A DNA stretch of 64,000 nucleotides from Streptomyces sp. CBMA152 (GTDB lineage Bacteria; Actinomycetota; Actinomycetes; Streptomycetales; Streptomycetaceae). Location: contig NZ_MECJ01000024.1 of NCBI RefSeq assembly GCF_014596475.1, forward strand, positions 285,367 through 349,366, read 5' to 3'. The notes under the pieces were generated by a model. That model did no database searches. It was not told where the DNA came from and saw nothing but the letters and a program-made list of their open reading frames with translations. Positions 17,936 through 26,602 of the stretch are shown piece after piece. The position numbers and the translations under genes were made by a program. Numbering within the stretch: the first letter of the stretch is position 1; the number at the start of each line of letters is the position of its first letter.

Positions 17936-18880
17936 TCAGGCTGTGACCGCCCGTTCGACCAACGCCAGCGCCCGGTGCGGGAGTTCCGCGCGGTCCTCGG
18001 CGGCGCCGCCCAGCCAGTGCACGCGCGGGTCCCGGCGGAACCAGGAGTCCTGCCTGCGCGCGAAGCGCTTGGTGGCACGGACGGTCTCCACGCGCGCGTC
18101 CTCCTCGGTGCACTCGCCCGCGAGGACGTCGAGCACCTGCTGGTACCCGAGCGCCCGGGACGCGGTGCGGCCCTCGCGCAGCCCGCGCGCCTCCAGCTCC
18201 CGCACCTCGTCGACGAGTCCCGCCTCCCACATCCGGTCGACGCGGACCGTGATGCGCTCGTCGAGCTCCGGGCGGCCGACGTCGACGCCGATCTGCACGG
18301 TGTCGTATACGGAGTCGTGGCCGGGCAGGTTGGCGGTGAACGGCTTGCCGGTGATCTCGATGACCTCCAGGGCGCGCACGATCCGCCGGCCGTTGCTCGG
18401 CAGGATCACGCGGGCAGCCTCCGGGTCGGCCTCGGCGAGCAGCCGGTGCAGCGCGCCCGGCCCGTCCTGCTCCAGCTCCCGCTCCAGACGCGCGCGTACC
18501 TCGGGGTCGGTGCCCGGGAACTCCAGTACGTCGATGGCGCCGCGTACGTAGAGGCCGGAGCCGCCGACGAGGACGGGAGTGCGGCCCTCGGCGAGCAGCC
18601 GGTCGATCTCCGCGCGCGCCAGCTTCTGGTACTCGGCGACGCTGGCGGGCTCGGTCACGTCCCAGATGTCGAGGAGGTGGTGCGGGACACCGCCGCGCTC
18701 TTCGAGCGTCAGCTTGGCGGTGCCGATGTCCATCCCCCGGTAGAGCTGCATCGAGTCGGCGTTGACGACCTCGCCGCCGAGCTGCTGGGCCAGGAAGACA
18801 CCCAGATCGGACTTTCCGGCCGCCGTGGGGCCGACGACGGCGATGACCCGCGGTGCGGGAGCTGCAGTTCTCACTGTCAC
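17936..18880 (-). CDS. miaA: tRNA dimethylallyltransferase
   Basis: Transfers a dimethylallyl group to A37 of tRNAs reading UNN codons; the product is the substrate of MiaB, also encoded in this window at 20707-22203. The 314-residue protein has the P-loop VVGPTAAGKSDLG (residues 16-28), NADSMQLYRGMDIGTAK, the VGGSGLYVRGAID motif and the C-terminal ATKRFARRQDSWFRRD. A GTG start at 18880 is used with GGAGG upstream. The tRNA-modifying pair miaA-miaB with dapF nearby is a conserved actinobacterial arrangement. Confidence 0.96.
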   Translation of the reverse strand: MTVRTAAPAPRVIAVVGPTAAGKSDLGVFLAQQLGGEVVNADSMQLYRGMDIGTAKLTLEERGGVPHHLLDIWDVTEPASVAEYQKLARAEIDRLLAEGRTPVLVGGSGLYVRGAIDVLEFPGTDPEVRARLERELEQDGPGALHRLLAEADPEAARVILPSNGRRIVRALEVIEITGKPFTANLPGHDSVYDTVQIGVDVGRPELDERITVRVDRMWEAGLVDEVRELEARGLREGRTASRALGYQQVLDVLAGECTEEDARVETVRATKRFARRQDSWFRRDPRVHWLGGAAEDRAELPHRALALVERAVTA

Positions 18881-19057
18881 AGTCTCGCAAACCTCCAGGG
18901 CCGTCCTCGAACGAGCTACGTGACGGCGTGCATGCGGGTTCGTTGCCTGTTGCGAGGTTCCGACCGCCGGTTTGCCGAACCGGTAGCCCCGGGCGACGCA
19001 ATGAGGCGCTCCGGATGGCGCGGGATTTCGCCCACACGAGTACGCTATGGAGTAGAT

Positions 19058-19315
19058 ATGGGTGTTTTTTCAAGGTTTCGCCGCAAGGCCGAAGAGGCTG
19101 TCGCGGAGTCAACCGAGGAGGTCAAGTCCGCCACCCTGACGGCCGAGGCGGCCGCGGAGGACGAGGCCGAGGTCTCGGAGTCGTCCGAGGCCACCGCGGA
19201 GGCAGCCGCGGACGAACCCGCCGAGGCCGCGGCCGGCGAGGGCGTGGAGATTCCGAAGCAGCAGTCTGCGGAGGAGGCGGCGGACAACGAGGCCGGTGAG
19301 GGCGCCCGCAAGTAG
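19058..19315 (+). CDS. Small Glu/Ala-rich acidic protein
   Basis: 85 residues: a basic start (MGVFSRFRRKAEE) followed by an Ala/Glu-rich, low-complexity acidic chain to the end, probably disordered or helical. The ATG at 19058 has GGAG 5 bases upstream. Divergent from miaA and followed 85 bases later by a second small same-strand gene. I do not recognise a family; real coding status is supported by the ribosome site, codon pattern and position. Confidence 0.65.
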   Translation: MGVFSRFRRKAEEAVAESTEEVKSATLTAEAAAEDEAEVSESSEATAEAAADEPAEAAAGEGVEIPKQQSAEEAADNEAGEGARK

Positions 19316-19400
19316 GCTGATGTAGAAATGTACTCCGCACGGTCCCCGAGTCGAGGGCGTATCACCGACCCCGAGACGAGGGCAGAGGGAAGGTGACCAC

Positions 19401-19640
19401 ATGGGCTTCCTGGACAACCTGAAGGCCAAGCTGGCCCCCGCCAAGGACAAGGTCTCGGACTTCGCGCAGCAGCACGAGGACAAGATCGGGCAGGGGCTCG
19501 AAAAGGTCGCCAAGACGGTCGACGACAAGACCAAGGGCAAGTACAGCGACAAGATCGAATCGGGTACCGGGAAGGCGAAGGAAGCCCTGGACCGGATCGC
19601 GCACAAGGACGACGACGGGAAACCGCCGACGGCGTCCTGA
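19401..19640 (+). CDS. Small antitoxin-like protein (MT0933-like family)
   Basis: 79 residues, strongly charged, with the pattern MGFLDNLKAKLAPAKDKVSDF then repeats of K/D-rich helices (QHEDKIGQGLEKVAKTVDDK). This matches the short actinobacterial proteins grouped with the putative antitoxin MT0933 of Mycobacterium tuberculosis. ATG at 19401 with AGGGAAGGTG upstream. No toxin gene is adjacent, so the antitoxin label rests on family name only. It ends at a strong hairpin. Confidence 0.75.
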   Translation: MGFLDNLKAKLAPAKDKVSDFAQQHEDKIGQGLEKVAKTVDDKTKGKYSDKIESGTGKAKEALDRIAHKDDDGKPPTAS

Positions 19641-19646
19641 TCACCT

Positions 19647-19687
19647 CGGGGACGGCCGCGGAGCACTTGGGCTCCGCGGCCGTCCCC
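19647..19687 (+). terminator. Hairpin terminator after the antitoxin-like gene
   Basis: Perfect arms GGGGACGGCCGCGGAGC and GCTCCGCGGCCGTCCCC start 8 bases after the TGA. Lies between convergent genes and may serve both. Confidence 0.8.
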
Positions 19688-19758
19688 GTGTGCTGTCCCA
19701 GGTGCCTGCGTTGCCTTCGTTGCCTTCGGGCGGGTGCCCGGCCGCGCGTGTCGCCCCG

Positions 19759-20481
19759 TCAGGACCAGACGGCGACGAAGTACCCCACGCCGTAGGGCGC
19801 GTCGTCGTACAGCAGTCGGCCCGCCAGATCCGTGCCCTCGGCGGCGCCCGCGAGGACCTGCCAGGGGGCCCGGCCGGCGGCCTTCAGCTCGTACGCGAGC
19901 TCGGTGTCCAGCGCCATCAACGCGCGCGTGTCGGCGGCGCCCAGCGCGTTCGCCACCCCTTCGTCGAAGGCGGCCGCGCGTTCGTCCAGGTAGCCGGGGG
20001 CCTTCAGGGTGCGGCAGGCACTGCCGTCGCCCATGACGAGCAGGGCCACCCGGTCGGCCCTGCCCCCTAGTTCACGGCCCGCCGTCGCGCAGCGCACCGC
20101 TTCCAGCGGCTCGCCGACGCCCAGGCCCTCCACCGGCGCGTCCGACCAGTCGGCGCGTTCGAGCAGCCACGCGGCGACGGCAAGGGAGGACGGCAGCTCC
20201 CGCTCCTCGCGCGCGTCGGCGTCGGGTTCCGAGGCGCCGAGCCGGACCCGCAGGTCGACCCCGAAGCCCGCGAAGGACCCGGGTGCGCCCTGCGGATGCG
20301 GCCCGCGCCCGTCCTGGTCGGCGGGACCGACCACGACCAGCAGATCGGGCCGGGAGGCGGCGAGCAGCCCGACCGCGTCGGCACAGGCGGCCCGCGCCGC
20401 GTCGAGCTCGGGCGCGGCACCGGCGGCGACCGCGGGCACCAGAAGCGGCGGACAGGGGCAGACGGCGGCGGCTACGAGCAT
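19759..20481 (-). CDS. Class III extradiol dioxygenase-fold protein
   Basis: 240 residues of the LigB-like fold common in actinobacteria. The start VAAAVCPCPPLLVP and the segment PDLLVVVGPA are characteristic; VALLVMGDGSACRT matches the later metal-site region, where the residues are not a clean His pair, so catalysis is uncertain. ATG at 20481; the longer frame to 20529 has no better site. It is convergent with the antitoxin-like gene and lies downstream of miaB on the same strand. Substrate unknown. Confidence 0.78.
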   Translation of the reverse strand: MLVAAAVCPCPPLLVPAVAAGAAPELDAARAACADAVGLLAASRPDLLVVVGPADQDGRGPHPQGAPGSFAGFGVDLRVRLGASEPDADAREERELPSSLAVAAWLLERADWSDAPVEGLGVGEPLEAVRCATAGRELGGRADRVALLVMGDGSACRTLKAPGYLDERAAAFDEGVANALGAADTRALMALDTELAYELKAAGRAPWQVLAGAAEGTDLAGRLLYDDAPYGVGYFVAVWS

Positions 20482-20568
20482 GATCCGCAGCGTAGTGGGT
20501 GCGCCCGCGCCGCCGCGCGGTATGGCCACCGGGAACCGGCCACGCGCGCGGGGGTGACGGCCGCGGAA

Positions 20569-20628
20569 CCACGCCTACGCGCGCATGGCGACCGCCTCCC
20601 GCAAACGGCCACGCGCGCGTAGGCGTGG
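20569..20628. repeat. 16-bp inverted repeat downstream of miaB
   Basis: CCACGCCTACGCGCGC at 20569-20584 and its exact complement at 20613-20628 enclose 28 bases. Further copies of the core CTACGCGCGCGT lie at 20648-20659. It sits between miaB and the dioxygenase-fold gene and may terminate miaB. Confidence 0.55.
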
Positions 20629-20706
20629 CCTGGCTCCAGGGCCGCGGCTACGCGCGCGTGAAGAGGTACTGCCGTACCGACTTATCGATGAGGCGACCTA
20701 CCGCCG

Positions 20707-22203
20707 TCAGAGGACGCTGCAACCGCGCGTCGCCGCCGGCAGCGGCTCGGGGACGCCGATCTTCGGCAGGCCCAGCAGGACTCCGGCGGGCTGCGCCGGG
20801 GCGGCATTGCGCTTCTCCCACGCGTCGCCCGCGCGGGTGCGGCGCACGGCCGCCGTCGGGCCCTCGGCGAGCAGGTGGTGCGGGGCGGCGTAGGTGATCT
20901 CGACGGTCACCACGTCACCGGGGCGCACGTCCTGCTCCGGCTTGGTGAAGTGGACCAGCCGGTTGTCGGGGGCGCGGCCGGAGAGGCGGTGCGTGCTGCC
21001 GTCCTTGCGGCCCTCGCCCTCGGCGACCATGACCTCCAGGGTGCGGCCGACCTGCTTCTTGTTCTCCTCCCAGGAGATCTCCTCCTGGAGGGCGACCAGA
21101 CGCTCGTAACGCGCCTGCACGACCTCCTTGGGGATCTGCCCGTCCATGGTCGCCGCGGGCGTGCCGGGGCGCTTGGAGTACTGGAAGGTGAAGGCGTTCG
21201 CGAAGCGGGCCTCGCGGACCGCGTGCATGGTCTGCTCGAAGTCCTCCTCGGTCTCGCCGGGGAAGCCCACGATGATGTCGGTGGAGATGGCCGCGTGCGG
21301 AATGGCCGCGCGGACCTTCTCGATGATCCCGAGGAAACGCTCCTGCCGGTACGAGCGGCGCATCGCCTTCAGGACCGTGTCCGAGCCGGACTGCAGCGGC
21401 ATGTGCAGCTGCGGCATCACGTTCGGGGTCTCGGCCATCGCGGCGATCACGTCGTCCGTGAAGTCGCGCGGGTGCGGCGAGGTGAAGCGGACCCGCTCCA
21501 GGCCCTCGATGTTCCCGCAGGCGCGCAGCAGCTTGGAGAACGCCTCGCGGTCGCCGATGTCCGAGCCGTACGCGTTGACGTTCTGGCCGAGCAGGGTGAT
21601 CTCGGAGACGCCCTCGGCGACCAGCGCCTCGACCTCGGCGAGGATGTCGCCGGGACGGCGGTCCTTCTCCTTGCCGCGCAGCGCCGGGACGATGCAGAAG
21701 GTGCAGGTGTTGTTGCAGCCGACGGAGATGGAGACCCAGGCGGCGTAGGCGGACTCGCGGCGGGTCGGCAGCGTCGAGGGGAACGCCTCCAGCGACTCGG
21801 CGATCTCGACCTGCGCCTCTTCCTGGATGCGGGCGCGCTCAAGGAGCACCGGCAGCTTGCCGATGTTGTGCGTGCCGAAGACGACGTCGACCCAGGGCGC
21901 CCGCTGCACGATGGTGTCGCGGTCCTTCTGGGCGAGGCAGCCGCCGACGGCGATCTGCATCCCGGGCCGCTTCGTCTTCATCGGGGCGAGCCGGCCGAGA
22001 TTGCCGTACAGCTTGTTGTCGGCGTTCTCCCGCACCGCGCAGGTGTTGAAGACGACGACGTCGGCGTCACCGTCGGCGCCCTCGGGCGCGCGTACGTAGC
22101 CCGCGTCCTCCAGGAGGCCCGACAGCCGCTCGGAGTCGTGCACGTTCATCTGGCACCCGTAGGTGCGCACCTCGTACGTTTTCAAACCCTCTACCTCGCT
22201 CAT
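20707..22203 (-). CDS. miaB: tRNA-2-methylthio-N6-dimethylallyladenosine synthase
   Basis: Radical-SAM methylthiotransferase that adds a methylthio group to i6A37 made by MiaA. The 498-residue protein has the N-terminal UPF0004 domain with three cluster cysteines (TYGCQMN, FNTCAVRE, VGGCLAQ), the radical-SAM triad CNNTCTFCIVP and a C-terminal TRAM domain (LVHFTKPEQDVRPGDVVTVEI). ATG at 22203; in-frame upstream starts lack a family counterpart. Divergent from the TAXI protein gene. Confidence 0.96.
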   Translation of the reverse strand: MSEVEGLKTYEVRTYGCQMNVHDSERLSGLLEDAGYVRAPEGADGDADVVVFNTCAVRENADNKLYGNLGRLAPMKTKRPGMQIAVGGCLAQKDRDTIVQRAPWVDVVFGTHNIGKLPVLLERARIQEEAQVEIAESLEAFPSTLPTRRESAYAAWVSISVGCNNTCTFCIVPALRGKEKDRRPGDILAEVEALVAEGVSEITLLGQNVNAYGSDIGDREAFSKLLRACGNIEGLERVRFTSPHPRDFTDDVIAAMAETPNVMPQLHMPLQSGSDTVLKAMRRSYRQERFLGIIEKVRAAIPHAAISTDIIVGFPGETEEDFEQTMHAVREARFANAFTFQYSKRPGTPAATMDGQIPKEVVQARYERLVALQEEISWEENKKQVGRTLEVMVAEGEGRKDGSTHRLSGRAPDNRLVHFTKPEQDVRPGDVVTVEITYAAPHHLLAEGPTAAVRRTRAGDAWEKRNAAPAQPAGVLLGLPKIGVPEPLPAATRGCSVL

Positions 22204-22241
22204 CTCGTACACCAGGGTACGAGGTCGCGACCGCCCGCCGC

Positions 22242-22256
22242 CCCGCATTGCCCGAC
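22242..22256 (+). repeat. 15-bp direct repeat, left copy flanking the TAXI gene
   Basis: CCCGCATTGCCCGAC, identical to 23298-23312. The pair brackets the TAXI gene exactly, 45 bases before its start and 2 bases after its stop. Confidence 0.55.
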
Positions 22257-22300
22257 CGGGGGCCTGGCCATTACGGGGAGTGAGCTGGCAGGATCGCGCC

Positions 22301-23296
22301 ATGCTCCAGGCCCTCCCCCGCGTCAGCCGCCGCCGTGCCCTCCAGGGGGCGGTAGCCGCCCTGGTGGTGTTGGGGATGCTGCTGTGGTGGCTGCTGCCCT
22401 TCGGGGCGTCCCAGCCGTCGGGGACGATCACGTTCAGTACGGGCGTACGGACCGGTGTCTACCAGCGTTACGGGGAGCTCCTTCAGCGGGCGCTCGCCGA
22501 CGATCTGCCCGATGTGCGGATCAAGCTGCAGACCAGTGAGGGCTCCCAGCAGAACCTCCAGCGGGTGGCCACCGGTCAGGCCGACTTCACCATCGCCACC
22601 GCCGACGCCGTCGACAAGTACCGCCGCGACGGCAGCCCCGGCGCCGACCGACTGCGCGGCTGCGCCCGGCTGTACGACGACTACGTCCAGCTGGTGGTGC
22701 CGCGTGACTCACCGGTGCGCACGACGGCGGACCTGCGCTCCCGGCGGGTCGGTGTCGGCCAGGCGGGCTCCGGGGTGCGGCTGCTCGCGGACCGGCTGCT
22801 GACGGCCGCCAAGCTGGACCCGGCCCGGGACATCACCCCGGTCTCGGCGGGCATCGACACCATGCCGGACCTGCTGCGCAGCGGGAAGATCGACGCGTTC
22901 TTCTGGTCCGGCGGGCTGCCCACCTCGGCGGTGCGGCTGCTGTCCGAGGAGGACCAGATCCGGCTCGTGCCGCTGGACGACCTGGTCGCCGCGCTGCACG
23001 CGGAGGACGGCACCACCGGCTTCTACCGGCCCGCGACCATGCCCGCCGACGCCTATCCGCAGGCCCAGCGCGGCACCGCCGTACCGACGATCGCCATAGC
23101 GAACCTGCTCGTCACCACCGACCGCACCGACGCGGGGCTGACCGAGGAGTTCACCCATACGGTGATCCGCAGCCGGGACGTGATCGGCCGCGAGGTGCAC
23201 GCCGCCCAGCTCGTGGATCTGCGCACCGCCATCTACACGGACCCTCTGCCGCTGCACGACGGTGCCCGCCGCTATTACCTGTCGGCCAAGCCGTAA
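22301..23296 (+). CDS. TAXI-family TRAP solute-binding protein, membrane-anchored
   Basis: 331 residues of the TAXI (TRAP-associated extracytoplasmic immunogenic) binding-protein family, which usually delivers glutamate or other carboxylates to TRAP permeases. Seen: FSTGVRTGVYQRYGELLQ, the ATGQADFTIATADAV segment, VGVGQAGSGVRLLADRLL and GGLPTSAVRLL. A single N-terminal hydrophobic helix (AVAALVVLGMLLWWLLPF) has no lipobox, so the protein is probably anchored by an uncleaved helix. ATG at 22301. No TRAP membrane subunits are in the window. It converges on the gluK kinase gene, whose stop is 35 bases away, so a sensory partnership is a possibility rather than a demonstrated fact. Confidence 0.88.
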   Translation: MLQALPRVSRRRALQGAVAALVVLGMLLWWLLPFGASQPSGTITFSTGVRTGVYQRYGELLQRALADDLPDVRIKLQTSEGSQQNLQRVATGQADFTIATADAVDKYRRDGSPGADRLRGCARLYDDYVQLVVPRDSPVRTTADLRSRRVGVGQAGSGVRLLADRLLTAAKLDPARDITPVSAGIDTMPDLLRSGKIDAFFWSGGLPTSAVRLLSEEDQIRLVPLDDLVAALHAEDGTTGFYRPATMPADAYPQAQRGTAVPTIAIANLLVTTDRTDAGLTEEFTHTVIRSRDVIGREVHAAQLVDLRTAIYTDPLPLHDGARRYYLSAKP

Positions 23297-23297
23297 A

Positions 23298-23312
23298 CCC
23301 GCATTGCCCGAC
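23298..23312 (+). repeat. 15-bp direct repeat, right copy flanking the TAXI gene
   Basis: CCCGCATTGCCCGAC, identical to 22242-22256; it starts 2 bases after the TAXI stop codon. Confidence 0.55.
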
Positions 23313-23331
23313 GAAAACGGCGGGCCTGGAT

Positions 23332-24732
23332 TCAGCCCGTCGATGAGGTGCGCGGCACGCTGACCGTCACCCGCAGGCCGTGCGGCTCGTTGTGGGCGTA
23401 CGCGATGGTGGCGTCGCCCGCGGCGAGCAGCGTGCGGGAGATGGACAGGCCAAGGCCCGAGCCCTTCACGTTCTGGTGGCGGCCCGCGCGCCAGAAGCGG
23501 TCGCCGATCCGGCTCAGCTCGTCGTCGGACAGGCCCGGACCGCGGTCGGTCACCGTGATCCGGGAGAACTCGCCGTCGGCCGCGACGGCGACGCTGACCT
23601 CCTCACCCGCCGGAGTGAACTTCAACGCGTTGTCGATGACGGCGTCCAGCGCGCTGGAGAGCGCCACCGGGTCCGCCCACCCGGTGACGGCGGCCCGCTT
23701 CTCGACCAGGTGGACGCCCCGGTCCTCGGCGAGCGGGCGCCATGCCTCGACCCGCTCGCCCGCCAGCGCGCCCACATCGGTCAGCCGGAGGTCCGCCTCG
23801 GCGTGCTCGGCCAGCGCCAGGCCCAGCAAGTCGTCGAGGACCTGGGCCAGGCGCTTGCCCTCGGCCTGCACGGAGGCGATCTCCTCGTTGCCCTCGGGGA
23901 GTTCGAGCGCGAGGAGCTCGATGCGCAGGAGCAGCGCGGAGAGCGGGTTGCGCAACTGGTGGGAGGCGTCGGCGACGAAGGCGCGCTGCTGGTCCAGTAC
24001 GTCCTCGACGTTGTCCGCCATCTCGTTGAACGACCGGGCCAGCCTTCTGAGTTCCGGGGGTCCGCCGGCCGCCGCGACCCGCGACTTCATCCGTCCGGTC
24101 GCTATGCCGTGGGCGGCCGCGTCCAGGACCCGTACGGGCCGCAGCACCCAACTGGTCAGTCGGAAGGCCGCGCCGACCGCGAGCAGCATCGCCGCCACCT
24201 CGCCCGCCGCGATCAGCAGCCAGGACCGCAGCACGCGCGAACGCATGTGCCCGGTGGGCGAGTCGGTGACCACCACCGCGATCACATCGCCCTCCCGTAC
24301 GACCGGGGAGGCCACCACGAGGCGTCCGCGCTGCCACGGCCACACCTGGGGCGGGTCGTGGCTGCGGCGGCCCGCCAGCGCCTCCTGGAAGGCGTCGCCG
24401 CCCTTGCTGTCGTCCGGCACGCCCCAGTCGCCGGGCGAGCTCGCCATGGCGACGCCGTTGCGGAAGAACACGCCCGCGCGGATCCCGTACAGGTCGTGGT
24501 AGCGGGCGAGTTCCTCCACCAGCGTGGTGAGCCGCTCCTTGCTGCTGGGGTCCTTGTCGTCGGCGGCGCTGACGAACTGGGCGAGCGCCGAGAAGCGGGC
24601 GGTGTCGTCGATGCGGTCGACGACCACCTTCTGCTGCTCGGCGGCGGCCACACTGATCGCGAGCGGGAAGCCCAGCGCCATCAGGACGAGCGCGAGCAGG
24701 AAGATCAGCAGCGGGAGAAGTCGGGCGCGCAC
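23332..24732 (-). CDS. gluK: Sensor histidine kinase GluK-like
   Basis: Membrane kinase of 466 residues next to the glutamate importer. TM1 at 5-28, extracytoplasmic domain to about 165, TM2 at about 166-190, a HAMP linker, then HisKA with phosphoacceptor His in FVADASHQLRNPLSALLL (near 256) and HATPase with VIDNALKFTP and GSGLGLSIS. It follows gluR by 15 bases on the same strand. In S. coelicolor the pair beside gluABCD has been named GluR-GluK and linked to glutamate sensing and uptake; the name is carried over by synteny. GTG start at 24732. Confidence 0.9.
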   Translation of the reverse strand: MRARLLPLLIFLLALVLMALGFPLAISVAAAEQQKVVVDRIDDTARFSALAQFVSAADDKDPSSKERLTTLVEELARYHDLYGIRAGVFFRNGVAMASSPGDWGVPDDSKGGDAFQEALAGRRSHDPPQVWPWQRGRLVVASPVVREGDVIAVVVTDSPTGHMRSRVLRSWLLIAAGEVAAMLLAVGAAFRLTSWVLRPVRVLDAAAHGIATGRMKSRVAAAGGPPELRRLARSFNEMADNVEDVLDQQRAFVADASHQLRNPLSALLLRIELLALELPEGNEEIASVQAEGKRLAQVLDDLLGLALAEHAEADLRLTDVGALAGERVEAWRPLAEDRGVHLVEKRAAVTGWADPVALSSALDAVIDNALKFTPAGEEVSVAVAADGEFSRITVTDRGPGLSDDELSRIGDRFWRAGRHQNVKGSGLGLSISRTLLAAGDATIAYAHNEPHGLRVTVSVPRTSSTG

Positions 24733-24747
24733 CGCGGACGTCGGGCC

Positions 24748-25452
24748 TTACAGCGCGGCCGGTGCGACGAGCCGGTAGCCCACGCCGCGCACGGTCTCGA
24801 TCAGGGCGGGCATCCGCAGCTTGGAACGCAGGGACGCGACATGCACTTCCAGGGTGCGCCCGGTCCCCTCCCAACTGGTGCGCCACACCTCGCTGATGAT
24901 CTGCTCGCGCCTAAAGACCACCCCGGGCCGCTGCGCGAGCAGCGCGAGCAGGTCGAACTCCTTGCGGGTGAGCTGGACGCTCTCGCCGTCGACGCTGACC
25001 CGGCGGGTCGGCAGCTCGATGTGGACCGGCCCGAGCCGCAGGGCCACGGCGGGCAGCGCCCCGGTGTCCTCGCCCGCCGTGGTGCGCCGGCTGACCGCGT
25101 GGATACGGGCCAGGAGCTCGCCGGTGTCGTACGGCTTGACAACGTAGTCGTCGGCGCCGAGGTTCAGCCCGTGGATGCGCGAGCGGACGTCCGCGCGCGC
25201 GGTGACCATGATCACCGGGATGGCGGTGCGCTTGCGGATCTTGCCGCAGACCTCGTAGCCGTCCTGGTCGGGCAGTCCGAGGTCGAGCAGGACGACCGCG
25301 AAGGGGTCCTTGGGCGCGCGGTCGTCGGGCAGCAGCGCCCGCAGCGCCTCCTCGCCGTTGCGCGCGTGCACCACGGCGAAGCCGTGCTTGGCGAGCACGG
25401 CGGACAGGGCCGCGGCGACATGGTCGTCGTCCTCGACGAGCAGCAGTCTCAT
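24748..25452 (-). CDS. gluR: OmpR/PhoB-type response regulator GluR-like
   Basis: 234 residues: receiver domain (LLLVEDDDHVAAALS, phosphoacceptor Asp ~56 in VVLLDLGLPDQDG, KPYDTGEL) and a C-terminal winged helix (LTRKEFDLLALLAQRPG; TLEVHVASLRSKL; IETVRGVGYRL). Cotranscribed with gluK and divergent from gluA across 254 bases, so it is positioned to control the importer. ATG at 25452. No binding site could be defined by eye in the intergenic region. Confidence 0.92.
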   Translation of the reverse strand: MRLLLVEDDDHVAAALSAVLAKHGFAVVHARNGEEALRALLPDDRAPKDPFAVVLLDLGLPDQDGYEVCGKIRKRTAIPVIMVTARADVRSRIHGLNLGADDYVVKPYDTGELLARIHAVSRRTTAGEDTGALPAVALRLGPVHIELPTRRVSVDGESVQLTRKEFDLLALLAQRPGVVFRREQIISEVWRTSWEGTGRTLEVHVASLRSKLRMPALIETVRGVGYRLVAPAAL

Positions 25453-25706
25453 CGTCCCCCCTTCCGTGGTCCCCGCCAGGCATGTACCCCCGCATCCACG
25501 CCCATCCCGGCGGTGTGAGTCAAGGGGGCGCCCACCGGAGCGCGGTATCCGTTACGCAGCCGGTATTGCATCGCGCGCCCCCTTCACGGAGAGTGCCACC
25601 CCGCTACCCGATCGTGATGCTCAAGTTCCGCTCAGATGTGATGACGCTGGTCGTGGCGGCGCATTACGTTCCTCCCCAACCAAGGAAGAGCGGAGCTGGA
25701 AAGCCG

Positions 25707-26492
25707 ATGAGCGGAGTATCAGTGGCCAAGGACGCCGAGGACGCCGTACCCGCGTCGGGCGACCTGGTCGTGCTGAGCAACGTCAACAAGCACTTCGGCG
25801 CGCTGCACGTGCTCCAGGACATCGACCTGACGATCGCGCGCGGCGAGGTCGTGGTGGTGATCGGGCCCTCCGGGTCCGGCAAGTCCACCCTGTGCCGCAC
25901 CATCAACCGCCTGGAGACGATCGACTCCGGGGCGATATCGATCGACGGGAAGCCGCTCCCCCAGGAGGGCCGCGAGCTGGCCCGGCTCCGCGCCGACGTC
26001 GGCATGGTCTTCCAGTCGTTCAACCTCTTCGCGCACAAGACCGTGCTGGAGAACGTCATGCTGGGCCAGACCAAGGTCCGCCGGACGGAGAAGAAGCAGG
26101 CCGAGGAGAAGGGCCGCGCGCTGCTCGACCGGGTCGGCGTCGGCACCCAGGCGGACAAGTACCCCGCGCAGCTCTCCGGCGGCCAGCAGCAACGCGTCGC
26201 CATCGCGCGCGCGTTGGCGATGGACCCGAAGGTCATGCTCTTCGACGAGCCCACCTCGGCGCTCGACCCCGAGATGATCAACGAGGTCCTCGAGGTCATG
26301 CAGCAGCTGGCGCGCGACGGCATGACGATGATCGTCGTCACCCATGAGATGGGCTTCGCCCGCTCCGCCGCCAACCGGGTCGTGTTCATGGCCGACGGCC
26401 GGATCGTCGAAGAGGCCGCGCCCGACCAGTTCTTCAGCAACCCCCGCAGCGACCGGGCCAAGGACTTCCTGTCGAAGATCCTCCACCACTGA
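25707..26492 (+). CDS. gluA: Glutamate ABC importer, ATP-binding subunit
   Basis: 261 residues of the polar amino-acid uptake ATPase family: Walker A GPSGSGKST, Q-loop FQSFNLF, signature LSGGQQQRVAIARAL, Walker B VMLFDEPTSALD and switch His in VTHEMGFA. The ATG at 25707 (MSGVSVAKD) has a purine-rich GGAGCTGGAAAG; an upstream GTG-type frame reaching 25482 is not conserved-looking. First gene of the gluABCD operon, with the binding protein and two permeases following. Confidence 0.95.
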   Translation: MSGVSVAKDAEDAVPASGDLVVLSNVNKHFGALHVLQDIDLTIARGEVVVVIGPSGSGKSTLCRTINRLETIDSGAISIDGKPLPQEGRELARLRADVGMVFQSFNLFAHKTVLENVMLGQTKVRRTEKKQAEEKGRALLDRVGVGTQADKYPAQLSGGQQQRVAIARALAMDPKVMLFDEPTSALDPEMINEVLEVMQQLARDGMTMIVVTHEMGFARSAANRVVFMADGRIVEEAAPDQFFSNPRSDRAKDFLSKILHH

Positions 26493-26602
26493 GGCGCGCG
26501 CTTCTTCAAAGAAGCGACTGCCCCGGGCAGCTCCGCCGCCACGACGTCACCGCCGGCGGCCCCACGACCTGAGTGTTTCAAGCGATACGTAGGGATGTTC
26601 AC

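Noticed and set aside
20283..20622. Arg-rich ORFs on the plus strand opposite the dioxygenase-fold gene
   Set aside because: Shadow frames without ribosome sites or conserved features.
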